Source of the DNA: UBA1926 sp002337215
Lineage (GTDB): Bacteria; Planctomycetota; Phycisphaerae; Phycisphaerales; UBA1924
NCBI GenBank assembly: GCA_963973795.1
Contig: CAXBAF010000014.1
Coordinates: 33,348-97,347, forward strand
Length of the DNA: 64,000 bases
Direction: 5' to 3'
Every line of letters begins with the position of its first letter. Positions within the stretch are counted from its first letter, which is position 1. Under the pieces are notes generated by a model, which saw only the letters and a program-made list of their open reading frames with translations, did no database searches and was not told the origin of the DNA. The translations under genes and the position numbers were made by a program. Positions 44,178-52,336 of the stretch are shown here, piece after piece.

Positions 44178-45053
44178 TCACTCGCCCTCAGGGTCGCCCT
44201 CATCGTCTTCGGGGATCGCCTCATAGACCAGCAACGGCTCCATCGGCGCCGAAGCCTTGGGCGGCATCGGCACGGGCTCGACCTCGCTCGCCGATCCGCC
44301 GGGACGCGGGCTCAGCCCCAGCACGAGCAGCGGCTGCCCCGGTATCGCCCCGTGCAACGATTCGGGGGCGAGCACGTCCTTCTCCGCACCGCCCTTCAGA
44401 AAATCGAACTGCCGGAAGACCTGCAGCCGCTCCGAAACCTCGATCGGACCCTCGACCCCATCGCCCAGGAACCCCGCCACAAGCCCGAGCGCCCGATCAT
44501 CGAGCCCCTCGGCATCTTCGAGCGAGAACACGACGCTGCCATCAAAGAACGGCACACCCGGGCTGGGCACCCACGCCTCCAGCGTCGGCGAGATTGTCGC
44601 GAGGGCCGTCAGCAGCCCGCCCGGGTGGTCCCATGTGAGCCCATCGCCCGCCGCGAACCAAGCGACGCGATCCACCCCGTCGCCGGCCTCCTCATCCGGA
44701 TCGACCCCGGTTGCCTCGCCGAGCGCAGCCGCGGCATTCTCCACGAACGCCCATACCGCTTCGGGTGGGTCCTGCCCCTCCCAGATCACATCGAGTTTCT
44801 CGACAGCCCCCCGGATCAGAATCTCAGCCTTATCAAGAGCGAGCGCTCGCTCGTCGTCTTCGAGCCGATCGACCTCCCCCAAAGCGTGGGTCACGGCGGC
44901 CAACGAGATCAACGGAGCGGTTGACCGGCGGTGCCGACCCGCGTCGCCCTCGTCTGGCAGCGCGACCGAGGCCCTCGCGAAGTCCATCCAGTGGGCGAGA
45001 AGCATCGCCCAGGTCAGCGCTTCCGATGAACGCTCGTCCGAATCCATCTCCAT
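44178..45053 (-). CDS. Hypothetical protein
   Basis: This is a 291-residue acidic soluble protein with no signal peptide and no membrane segment. I do not recognise the family. Parts resemble an alpha-helical domain (about 10-120: TWAMLLAHWMDFARASV...) followed by a beta-containing region (about 125-235) and a Pro/Glu-rich C-terminal tail. Codon use is like its neighbours. It stands alone and convergent to nothing, just left of the small RNA candidate. Confidence 0.7.
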   Translation of the reverse strand: MEMDSDERSSEALTWAMLLAHWMDFARASVALPDEGDAGRHRRSTAPLISLAAVTHALGEVDRLEDDERALALDKAEILIRGAVEKLDVIWEGQDPPEAVWAFVENAAAALGEATGVDPDEEAGDGVDRVAWFAAGDGLTWDHPGGLLTALATISPTLEAWVPSPGVPFFDGSVVFSLEDAEGLDDRALGLVAGFLGDGVEGPIEVSERLQVFRQFDFLKGGAEKDVLAPESLHGAIPGQPLLVLGLSPRPGGSASEVEPVPMPPKASAPMEPLLVYEAIPEDDEGDPEGE

Positions 45054-45090
45054 CTGAAATCCCCTGTTTTGGCCCTTCCAGAGCCCTTGC

Positions 45091-45118
45091 TTGGACAGGA
45101 ATCAAAGTGTCGTATTTT
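45091..45118 (+). promoter_or_regulatory. Candidate promoter of the small RNA
   Basis: TTGGAC (45091-45096), 16 bp, TATTTT (45113-45118). The expected transcript start is near 45125. It precedes an unannotated stretch of C-runs and hairpins that ends in a strong terminator. Confidence 0.5.
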
Positions 45119-45124
45119 TTCCGA

Positions 45125-45322
45125 GATTCGCGTGAGCGTGGTCCCCGCGGCTCGCTTTGCCGTCACAGGGAGAGAGCCCCAACCCCGGCGTTCTGACCCC
45201 AGCCCCGTCGGTATGTCTTTCGCGGATCACCCCCCAGCAACGATCCGCGGCTCAAAGCGTACCGGCATGTGAACGCCGGGTACCCCAAGCCGAGCGACAC
45301 CCCCCGTCGCTCGGCTTTTTTT
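45125..45322 (+). ncRNA. Candidate C-rich small RNA
   Basis: This stretch of about 200 nt has no supported protein-coding frame. It contains hairpins CGCGGATC...GATCCGCG (45221-45249) and GTACCGGC...GCCGGGTAC (45259-45283) and ends in a terminator stem with a T-tract. Two hairpin loops contain the same heptamer, ACCCCCC (45229-45235, 45299-45305), and several more C4 runs occur. Such C-rich loops in other bacteria pair with Shine-Dalgarno sequences. No known RNA family fits by eye; I compared it with SRP, RNase P, tmRNA and FMN-riboswitch signatures. Confidence 0.55.
45287..45322 (+). terminator. Strong rho-independent terminator with no upstream gene
   Basis: A perfect 12-bp stem, AAGCCGAGCGAC/GTCGCTCGGCTT (45287-45298 with 45306-45317), loop ACCCCCC, is followed by TTTTT. 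No plus-strand gene ends upstream of it, so it must end a non-coding or leader transcript. Confidence 0.9.
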
Positions 45323-45347
45323 CTGCGCTCGCGGAGGCGACGCTCCA

Positions 45348-45417
45348 GTGTGCCACGGCCGTGTCGGCCGTGCGAACGGCGGCTGGCTCCCGCACGGCCG
45401 ACACGGCCGTGGCACAC
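45348..45417. repeat. 27-bp perfect inverted repeat (REP/BIME-like)
   Basis: The arms at 45348-45374 and 45391-45417 are exact reverse complements over 27 bp, with a 16-bp spacer. The arms contain nested palindromes ACGGCCGT and CGGCCG. It lies 170 bp before the flavin-reductase-like gene. Confidence 0.85.
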
Positions 45418-45587
45418 CGGGGGCGAACTCGCCGGGAGCACTTCCCACTCGAACCTGTCCTTCCGGGTGCCATGGAGACGGCGCAGCCTTCTCCACGACT
45501 CGGCCTTCACCGGCGCGGAGAAACCGCTGCGCGGCGTCTCCGCGGCACCCGAGCCGTGTTGCACCGTGCACCGCTCTACCGTTCGGC

Positions 45588-46253
45588 ATGACCACGCCCC
45601 CCATCCCCCCGACCACCACGCTCGACCCCGCCGACCTCAGCGTTGCGGAGCGGTACAAGCTCCTGATCGGGTGCGTCACGCCCCGCCCGATCGCGTTCGT
45701 CTCGACGGTGTCGGCCGAGGGCAAGCCGAACCTCGCCCCCTTCTCGTTCTTCAACGCCGTGGGCTCGAACCCGATGACGCTCCTGTTCTGCCCCGCCAAC
45801 ACCCCCGAGGGCGGAGAGAAGGACACCCTGCGGAACGCCAAGCCTGCCGAAGAAGGCGGAACAGGCGAGTTCGTGGTCAACGTCGCAACCCACGCGATCC
45901 GGCGGGCGGTCGCCGGGGCAGCCGAGAACCTGCCGTTCGGCGAGAGCGAGTTCGACTTGGTCGGCCTGACACCAGTCGCGTGCGATGTCGTTGGCGCGCC
46001 GCGGGTTGCCGAGTCACCCGTCGCGTTCGAGTGCAAGACGACGCAGGTCATCCGCACGAACCCGGGTGAGCCGGGCGGGGGGAACGTGGTGATGGGTGAG
46101 GTCGTCCGCGTGCATGTGCAGGAGGGTCTGGTCAACGAGCGGATGCACACCGATCTGGACGCGCTGGATGCGATTGGACGGATGGGCGGGAAGTCGTACT
46201 GCACGACGCGGGAGCGGTTCGAGTTGCCGGTGGGACGCGCGGCACTGGAGTGA
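45588..46253 (+). CDS. Flavin reductase-like, FMN-binding split-barrel protein
   Basis: This is a 221-residue protein of the flavin-reductase/FMN-binding split-barrel group. The N-terminal half has the pattern KLLIGCVTPRPIAFVSTVSA...NLAPFSFFNAVGSNPMTLLF, which positions the FMN phosphate. No NADH-binding domain is fused. It may be a small flavoenzyme or a flavin-binding regulator. No Shine-Dalgarno sequence is evident; the long upstream open frame is not coding-like. Confidence 0.85.
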   Translation: MTTPPIPPTTTLDPADLSVAERYKLLIGCVTPRPIAFVSTVSAEGKPNLAPFSFFNAVGSNPMTLLFCPANTPEGGEKDTLRNAKPAEEGGTGEFVVNVATHAIRRAVAGAAENLPFGESEFDLVGLTPVACDVVGAPRVAESPVAFECKTTQVIRTNPGEPGGGNVVMGEVVRVHVQEGLVNERMHTDLDALDAIGRMGGKSYCTTRERFELPVGRAALE

Positions 46254-46257
46254 CCAT

Positions 46258-46293
46258 AAAAAGACCCCCGAGCCGTGGTGGACTGCTCGGGGG
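46258..46293 (-). terminator. Rho-independent terminator of the nrdJ operon
   Basis: On the minus strand the stem CCCCCGAGC/GCTCGGGGG (46265-46273 with 46285-46293) is followed by TTTTT. It lies 177 nt past the nrdJ stop and directly next to the end of the convergent flavin-reductase gene. Confidence 0.85.
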
Positions 46294-46469
46294 CGGACTC
46301 GGCTGTCCGGAGCGGGGAGGGAGGGAGGTGGGAGCCCCGGACGCCTGAGTGGCTTGGTTGTCGCGGGCGTGTCCGCCCGCATCGAGTCAGTACTGGTCAG
46401 TCCCGGCGGGGGACTCGTTGACGCCTCGGCGCGGGCCCGACGCGTCGTCGCCGGGGCGGGCGTGCCCGG

Positions 46470-49400
46470 TCAGCTGCAGCCCAGCGAGGCCCCGCAGTTG
46501 AGGCACTTGTAGCAGGTGCCGCTCCGGACGGTGATCGTGCCGCAGACATCGCACGGGGGGGCGTCCCCCGCCGCGTCGAGGGCGTCCGAGAGGGCCGAGC
46601 TCGCCGACACGGCTGCCTGTGTTGCGGTCCGCGCCGCGGTCTCCGTCACAGTCGCCGCGGTTTTCGCGACGGCAGAAATCAGACCGCCCCCCGCCTTGTC
46701 CCCGGCGTTGTCCCCGGTCGATGCGGGCGTCTTCCATGACGACCCTCCGTTGCTGGTGGAATCGGATCCGGCGAGCCGACCGCCGGCTTTGTCAGCCTTG
46801 GCCGTGGCGTTGGCATGGGCCTTGGCTTCCGCCTCGACCGCGGCCTTGCCCTGGTCGATCTTGGTCTTCTTGTCGTTGTCGGCCCGCTGCGGCGCGTTCG
46901 CCTCGCGGTAGCCGGGCAGGAACTCCATGCCCAACCAGCGGAAGATGTAATCGACGAGGCTCTTGGCGAACGGGATGTCGCGGTTGGTCGTCATCCCCGC
47001 GGGCTCGAACCGCTGGTGTGTGAACTTGCGGACCATGCTGCTGAGCGGGACGCCGTACTGCAGCGCGACAGAGGTCGCGGTGCCCAGGGAGTCCATGAGC
47101 CCGCCGATCGTCGAGCCCTCCTTCGCCATGGTGATGAACAGCTCGCCCGGCATCCCGTCGTCGTAGAGACCGACGGTCAGATAGCCCTCGTGCCCCGCGA
47201 CGTTAAACTTGTGCGTCACGCTGCGGCGGGTATCGGACAGACGCCGACGCATGGGGCGATGGACGATCTTCTCGCGGATCTCGACGGTCGTCGCCGCGTC
47301 CCCCGCCGCGGCCGCCGAGGCGGTCTCGACAACATCGGCGGCGACCTCCTCGAGCGCGGCCTCGAGCTCATCAGCGTCCTCGTCATCGAGCTCGACGTCG
47401 GCCTTGGCATTCAAGGGCTGGCTGAGCTTGCATCCGTCGCGATACAGCGCGTTCGCCTTGAGGCCCAGCTCCCACGAGAGGCGGTAGCAGTCCTTGATGT
47501 CCTCCATCGTCGCGTCGTTGGGCAGGTTGATCGTCTTGCTGATCGCCCCGGTGATGAAGGGCTGCGCCGCCCCCATCATGCGGATGTGACCCTCCGGAGC
47601 GATGTACCGCGTGCCGATCTTGCCGCAGGTGTTCGCACAGTCGAAGACAGGCAGGTGCTCATCGAGCAGGTGGGGCGCGCCCTCGACGGTCTGCGTGCCG
47701 CAGACGCGCCGGTTGAGCTCCTCGATCTGCATCGAGGTCAGGCCGAGCGCCTTGAGCCCGTTGAACCCGAAGTCGGCCTTCGCCTTCTCCGCGTTGATCC
47801 CGAGCCTCTCCAGCGTGTCGTTGCCGAGCCCCCACGCGCTGAACGCGAACTTGAGCTCGAACACGCCGGGGAGCTGGGCGGTGATCTTCTTCAGATCGTC
47901 CTCGGTCGCCCCCAGGCTCGTGAGCCACTGACCGAACGTCATGCCCTCGGTGATGCCCTGGTCGGCGCCGTTGTCGCCCGCGGGCATCGCGACATTGAGA
48001 TCGAGCGCCCCGAGCAGATACTCGGTGATCTCGCCGATCTGGTCGTCGGTGTACCCCATCGCCTTGAGCGCGGGCTCGACCGAGTTGTTGGCGATCTTGA
48101 AGTAGCCGCCCCCGGCGAGCTTCTTGAACTTCACGAGCGCGAAGTCGGGCTCGACACCCGTCGTGTCGCAGTCCATGAGCAGCCCGATCGTGCCGGTCGG
48201 CGCGATGACGGTGGTCTGCGCGTTGCGGTAGCCGTGCTTGGTGCCGAAGGTGTACGCGTCGTCCCACGCCTTGGTCGCGTGCGTGAGCAGGGCGCGGGCG
48301 TTCGCCAGCGGCACCCCGCCGCTCTCGATGATCTCGTGATCGATCGGGACCGGGGTGATGCGGAGGCTCTCGTACTTGTCCGAGTCCCGCGCCTCGCCGT
48401 GCGCCGCGAGGCGGTGGTTGCGGATCACCCGGAGCATGTTCTCCCGGTCGTCGTCGTACCCCGCGAACGGGCCGTGCTCGCCCGCCATCTGGGCCGACTG
48501 GCGGTACGACCGCCCCGTGAGGATCGCGCTCAGGCACGAGCAGATCGCCCGGCCTTCCTCGCTGTCATAGGGGATCCCAGCCTGCATCAGCATCGCGCCG
48601 AGGTTGGCATACCCCAGCCCCAGCGTGCGGTACTTCCAGCTGAGCTCGGCGATCTGCTTGCTCGGGAACGCCGCCATCAGCACGCTGATCTCGAGGACCA
48701 TCGTCCAGATGTCGATCGCGTGCTCGAACCGCTCGACGTCGAAGGCCCGGGTCTCCGAGTCGTAGAACTTCATGATGTTCAGCGACGCGAGGTTGCAGGC
48801 CGTGTTGTCGAGGAACATGTACTCGCTGCACGGGTTGCTGGCGTTGATCCGCCCCGCGCTGGGGCAGGTGTGCCACGCGTTGATCGTGCTGTCGTACTGC
48901 ACGCCCGGGTCGGCGCACCGCCACGCGGCGTACGCGATGTCGTCCCAGAGCTTCTGCGCATCGTGCGTCTTGGCGACCTTCCCGTTCGTCCGGTTGGTCG
49001 TCTCCCACTCGGCGCCCTCGTCCACCGCGTCGAAGAACGCGTCGGGGATCCGCACCGAGTTGTTGGAGTTCTGACCCGCGACGGTCGCGTACGCCTCGCC
49101 GTTGAAGTCATAATCGAGCGTCAGGCCCAGCCGCGACGCGGTCTCGCCGATCGCCTCGGCGTCCATCGGGCTCGCCTTCTCGCCCGCGATCGCCTTGAAC
49201 CCCTCCACCATCGCCGCGACCTTGATCTCCTCGCGCACCTTCCAGTTCACGAAGGTCTCGATGTCGGGGTGGTCCATGTCCAGGCAGACCATCTTCGCGG
49301 CGCGCCGGGTCGTCCCGCCGCTCTTGATCGCCGCCGCCGCGCGGTCGCCGATCTTCAGCCAGCTCATCAGGCCCGACGACTTGCCGCCCCCGCTGAGCGG

Positions 49401-50090
49401 CTCGTTCTCCGCCCGCAGGTTGCTGAAGTTCGTCCCCGTGCCCGACCCATACTTGAACAGCCGCGCCTCGCGGGTCCACAGGTCCATGATCCCGCCCTGC
49501 CCCACCAGATCGTCATCGACGCTCTGGATAAAGCACGCGTGCGGCTGGGGGTGCGTGTACGCGTCCTCGGCGAGCTTCAGTTCGCCCGTCTCGTGGTCGG
49601 CCACCCAGTGGCCCTGCGCGGGGCCGTTGATGCCGTACGCCCAGTTGAGCCCGGTGTTGAACCACTGGGGGCTGTTCGGCGCGCACATCTGGTGCGTCAT
49701 CATGTACGCGAGCTCGTCGTAGAACGCCTGGGCATCCTTGTGGCTGTCGAAGTAGCCGTGGCTCTCGCCCCAGTGCTTCCAGCACCCCGCGAGTCGGTGG
49801 ATGACCTGCCTGGCCGACTTCTCAGGCCCGGTCTTGACAGTCTTGCCAGCGTCGAACCCGGGAACCGGCAGCCCGTTCTCGCCCCCGTCCTCGGGCACGC
49901 CCGCCTTGCGGAAGTACTTGCTGACCATGATGTCGGTCGCGAGCTGCGACCAGGTCTCGGGCACCTCGGCGTCGGGCATCTCGAAGACGACCGTCCCGTC
50001 GGGGTTCGAGATTTTGCTCGACCGCGTCGTCCAAGTGACGCTGTCGAACGGGTTCTGACCATCCTTGGTGAATTTACGCTGGATCTTCAT
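46470..50090 (-). CDS. nrdJ: Vitamin B12-dependent (class II) ribonucleotide reductase
   Basis: This 1206-residue enzyme reduces ribonucleotides using adenosylcobalamin. The redox Cys pair is Cys186 (HACFIQS) and Cys432 (ACNLAS). The thiyl Cys421 is in the N-x-C-x-E motif NPCSEYMF with Asn419 and Glu423. After about residue 1060 comes an Ala-rich linker, then a C-terminal zinc-ribbon-like unit (CDVCGTITVRSGTCYKC), as in long NrdJ enzymes. No intein is seen. It is last in a dcd-HNH-nrdJ transcription unit whose promoter overlaps NrdR-like boxes. Confidence 0.96.
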   Translation of the reverse strand: MKIQRKFTKDGQNPFDSVTWTTRSSKISNPDGTVVFEMPDAEVPETWSQLATDIMVSKYFRKAGVPEDGGENGLPVPGFDAGKTVKTGPEKSARQVIHRLAGCWKHWGESHGYFDSHKDAQAFYDELAYMMTHQMCAPNSPQWFNTGLNWAYGINGPAQGHWVADHETGELKLAEDAYTHPQPHACFIQSVDDDLVGQGGIMDLWTREARLFKYGSGTGTNFSNLRAENEPLSGGGKSSGLMSWLKIGDRAAAAIKSGGTTRRAAKMVCLDMDHPDIETFVNWKVREEIKVAAMVEGFKAIAGEKASPMDAEAIGETASRLGLTLDYDFNGEAYATVAGQNSNNSVRIPDAFFDAVDEGAEWETTNRTNGKVAKTHDAQKLWDDIAYAAWRCADPGVQYDSTINAWHTCPSAGRINASNPCSEYMFLDNTACNLASLNIMKFYDSETRAFDVERFEHAIDIWTMVLEISVLMAAFPSKQIAELSWKYRTLGLGYANLGAMLMQAGIPYDSEEGRAICSCLSAILTGRSYRQSAQMAGEHGPFAGYDDDRENMLRVIRNHRLAAHGEARDSDKYESLRITPVPIDHEIIESGGVPLANARALLTHATKAWDDAYTFGTKHGYRNAQTTVIAPTGTIGLLMDCDTTGVEPDFALVKFKKLAGGGYFKIANNSVEPALKAMGYTDDQIGEITEYLLGALDLNVAMPAGDNGADQGITEGMTFGQWLTSLGATEDDLKKITAQLPGVFELKFAFSAWGLGNDTLERLGINAEKAKADFGFNGLKALGLTSMQIEELNRRVCGTQTVEGAPHLLDEHLPVFDCANTCGKIGTRYIAPEGHIRMMGAAQPFITGAISKTINLPNDATMEDIKDCYRLSWELGLKANALYRDGCKLSQPLNAKADVELDDEDADELEAALEEVAADVVETASAAAAGDAATTVEIREKIVHRPMRRRLSDTRRSVTHKFNVAGHEGYLTVGLYDDGMPGELFITMAKEGSTIGGLMDSLGTATSVALQYGVPLSSMVRKFTHQRFEPAGMTTNRDIPFAKSLVDYIFRWLGMEFLPGYREANAPQRADNDKKTKIDQGKAAVEAEAKAHANATAKADKAGGRLAGSDSTSNGGSSWKTPASTGDNAGDKAGGGLISAVAKTAATVTETAARTATQAAVSASSALSDALDAAGDAPPCDVCGTITVRSGTCYKCLNCGASLGCS

Positions 50091-50112
50091 GACTGCACAA
50101 CCTCAGTTCTAG

Positions 50113-50673
50113 CTACCCGCAATTGGCACCCGAAGCGTCTTTGCCGAAAGCACCAATCGATTCCCAGAAACACTGGACCCTGACTTGACGACGTTCCTTG
50201 GCCGCAACTACTTCATCACACCACAATGCTCGCCACACCCACTTGAAGAGCTGCTCGTTGTCCCACCCCAATGACCGGAGGTACTCAATTGCCTCTGTGT
50301 CGCCCTTAGTCGAATTGCACTCGAAGCAAGAAGGCACTTTGTTATTCAGCTGATTCGATCCACCGCAGGACTCCGGCATCATGTGATCGATCGTCATGCA
50401 ATCGGGACATAGCACCGAACCGCAATATGCACACCTGTAGTTCCATCGATAAAGCGTTATTACTTTGTGGATGTGGCGGCGCAACCGACGGCGATTCTGG
50501 CTTGGCTTTCCCCCGGGCATCAAGTGCCCCCACTGCTCCTCACTCATCTGAAAAAGAAAACCGCGATACTTCGGAGTTGGTTTATCTTGAACTTGGCCCC
50601 TTCGGGGCGACGGTTTTTCCGTCCTTTTCAGCCTCACAGCCGATTGATCAAGAATGGGAATAACTTCAACCAC
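50113..50673 (-). CDS. Free-standing HNH endonuclease
   Basis: This is a 186-residue HNH nuclease. The metal-binding core reads CAYCGSVLCPDCMTIDHMMP, then ESCGGSNQLNNKVPSCFECNSTKGD, with the usual Asp-His, Asn and Cys ligands. The N-terminal 60 residues are basic and unlike known domains. GTG 50673 starts 7 nt after dcd, and nrdJ begins 22 nt further on. Its DNA is visibly lower in G+C than the flanking genes, a sign of recent acquisition. Free-standing HNH genes next to ribonucleotide reductase genes are often homing endonucleases. No intron or intein is visible here. Confidence 0.88.
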   Translation of the reverse strand: MVEVIPILDQSAVRLKRTEKPSPRRGQVQDKPTPKYRGFLFQMSEEQWGHLMPGGKPSQNRRRLRRHIHKVITLYRWNYRCAYCGSVLCPDCMTIDHMMPESCGGSNQLNNKVPSCFECNSTKGDTEAIEYLRSLGWDNEQLFKWVWRALWCDEVVAAKERRQVRVQCFWESIGAFGKDASGANCG

Positions 50674-50680
50674 TTCTAGT

Positions 50681-51253
50681 TCAATCCACCTTCGGCAGCG
50701 TCAACCCGCTCTGATCCTGGTACTTCCCGGCCTTGTCCGCGTAACTCACCGCACACACCTTGTCGGCCTTCAGGAAGACCATCTGCGCAACGCCCTCGTT
50801 CGCGTACACCTTCGCCGGCAGCGGGGTCGTGTTGCTGATCTCGAGCGTGACCTTGCCGCGCCACTCGGGCTCGAGCGGGGTGACGTTCACGATCAGGCCG
50901 CACCGGGCGTACGTGCTCTTGCCGACACAGATCACGAGCACGTCGCGCGGGATGTCGAAGACCTCGACCGTCTCGCACAGCGCGAACGAGTTGGGCGGGA
51001 TGATGACGTGGTCGGTCCCCTCGTCATCGGTGTTCACATCGACCATGAACCGGTCGTCGAACTTCTTGGGATCGACGACGGCAATCCCGCCCCCGCGAAC
51101 GGTCGGCGTGAAGATCTTGAAGTCGGGGCCCACCCGCACGTCGTACCCGTACGACGAGACGCCGTACGAGATCGTCCCGGGGCGCTTCGTCGCATCCGAG
51201 AACGGCTTGATGTCGACCAGCTCTCTGATCTGCGTGTCGCACAGAACGCCCAT
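50681..51253 (-). CDS. dcd: dCTP deaminase
   Basis: This 190-residue enzyme converts dCTP to dUTP, supplying the thymidylate pathway. Recognition comes from LCDTQIRELV, SYGVSSYGYDVRVG, the catalytic region RDVLVICVGKSTYARCGL and TPLEPEWRGKVTLEISNT. GGAGGG lies 7 nt before the ATG at 51253. It heads the dcd-HNH-nrdJ unit, joining deoxynucleotide supply to its pathway partner. Confidence 0.95.
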   Translation of the reverse strand: MGVLCDTQIRELVDIKPFSDATKRPGTISYGVSSYGYDVRVGPDFKIFTPTVRGGGIAVVDPKKFDDRFMVDVNTDDEGTDHVIIPPNSFALCETVEVFDIPRDVLVICVGKSTYARCGLIVNVTPLEPEWRGKVTLEISNTTPLPAKVYANEGVAQMVFLKADKVCAVSYADKAGKYQDQSGLTLPKVD

Positions 51254-51840
51254 GTGCGCCCTCCGTTTCGTCGCCGCTCCCCGCGGCTTCTGAGTCCCGT
51301 CTTGCCCGCGCCCGATCGTCACCCGATCGACTGCGAGAGGGGCGAGTCCACACGCCCCACCGTTCCACTCTGCCGGCCTCTTCCAAGCCGGCGGTTCGAT
51401 CCCCGGGGCCGTCTCCGTCCGGCCGCCGGTTCTGTGCGAGCCCGGCGGATCTCCTCGAAGGCCCGCCGCGTGCGCACACCGATCGCCGCCGGAGCCGGGC
51501 CCGCCATGGCCCGGCCGGTGTCCTTGCATCTCGGGGCGGTTCCTCGTCCGCCCCCAAGCGCCCGGATCGGCGATCGCTGGTTGTCTTTCCCGCCCACGAG
51601 TGCCCGGCTCCAGCCCCGATCTGGGGTCGGCCGAACGAGCGGCATTCCCGAATCCACGTGATCCGCCGGCCTCGAAGCCTCCGGCCTCTCGGTGTCCCTG
51701 GATGCCCGATGATGGGGCACCCCTCCGACGAACCATCCTGCACCAACCAACGAGTCACCCCGTTAGCCGGCTCCCATCACCGCGAAACGGGGTCTCCACC
51801 GGGCCAAACCCAGGCGGCGGTTCCGTTTGCGGCAGCGAGA

Positions 51841-51868
51841 ACACTACCACAATCCATCGTGTTGTCTA
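51841..51868 (-). promoter_or_regulatory. Candidate promoter of the dcd-HNH-nrdJ operon
   Basis: On the minus strand, TAGACA (51868-51863), 16 bp, TAGTGT (51846-51841). The 16-bp spacer coincides with the first NrdR-like box. The -10 element is poor. The expected transcript start is near 51834, giving a leader of about 580 nt. Confidence 0.45.
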
Positions 51869-51894
51869 GGTCTTTCATCCACTATTTGCTGTGG
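51847..51894 (-). promoter_or_regulatory. Paired NrdR-box-like sites
   Basis: The sites are 16-bp palindromic: CCACAATCCATCGTGT (51847-51862) and CCACTATTTGCTGTGG (51879-51894). They match the published NrdR consensus ACACWATATATWGTGT at 12 and 11 of 16 positions. Their centres are 32 bp apart (gap 16 bp), the usual NrdR spacing. They sit at the predicted promoter of the dcd-HNH-nrdJ operon. Confidence 0.6.
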
Positions 51895-52336
51895 GTATGT
51901 CGTGCAAAGCCTGTCAGTTGGGCGCAAATTGTGGCGAAATCGCGGCTTGCGCCGGCGCAAAAATCTTCACGCCCCATCGGAACCGACAGCCACTCCACAC
52001 CCACTCTCGGTGGGATTACCTACAAAAGATGTACACAATATGTGGTATACCAATCGAATTCGGCGCCATTGCCTCGCCCGAATCGCCCTGGGAGCGTCCA
52101 TCGAGCCGCCAATCGCCGGATTCGAGCGGACTTCTGCCTCTCCGAGCACCCCTGACGCAACCGCACCGGGACGCCGGCGGATACACTTCAACACCACGGC
52201 TGACGACGCGCGGCACGAGCCGAGCGCGTCGCCCACAGGCAGGCCGGGCCCGAGAGGCCGAGAGCGCCGCCCGCGGGGCGAAGGCTGCACGGGGCCCGCC
52301 CGCCGCTCGCCCCACCACCACCGCGAGAACGACACG

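Larger units (their letters stand above)
51254..52336. other. Intergenic region upstream of dcd and the FlgI-like gene, 1.08 kb
   Basis: The part nearest dcd (51254-51830) is G+C-rich, with no convincing gene; it would be an unusually long leader of the dcd transcript. The middle (51840-52060) is AT-rich and carries the paired NrdR-like boxes, the minus-strand promoter candidate and, on the plus side, a weak promoter-like stretch near 52032-52051. The FlgI-like frame stays open through the right part, but those residues lack protein character. Confidence 0.5.

Noticed and set aside
46815..50183. Long open frame on the strand opposite nrdJ
   Set aside because: It mirrors the high third-position G+C of nrdJ. 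It has no recognised domain and no ribosome binding site. The nrdJ frame has all catalytic motifs.
51376..51412. tRNA-like stretch (anticodon-loop-like TTCCAAGCCGG and T-loop-like GGTTCGATCCCC)
   Set aside because: The two parts are too close, the T-stem does not pair, and no acceptor stem can be formed from the flanks. It is chance similarity or at most a remnant.
51511..51530. B12-box-like sequence in the dcd leader (minus strand)
   Set aside because: It fits most positions of the B12-box consensus, but I could not find the other conserved parts of a cobalamin riboswitch (no CCACTG-type core) around it. A covariance-model scan would decide.
52033..52048. Third NrdR-box-like palindrome, 13 of 16 matches
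   Set aside because: It is not in helical phase with the two boxes at 51847-51894 and lies in AT-rich DNA, where such matches are expected by chance.
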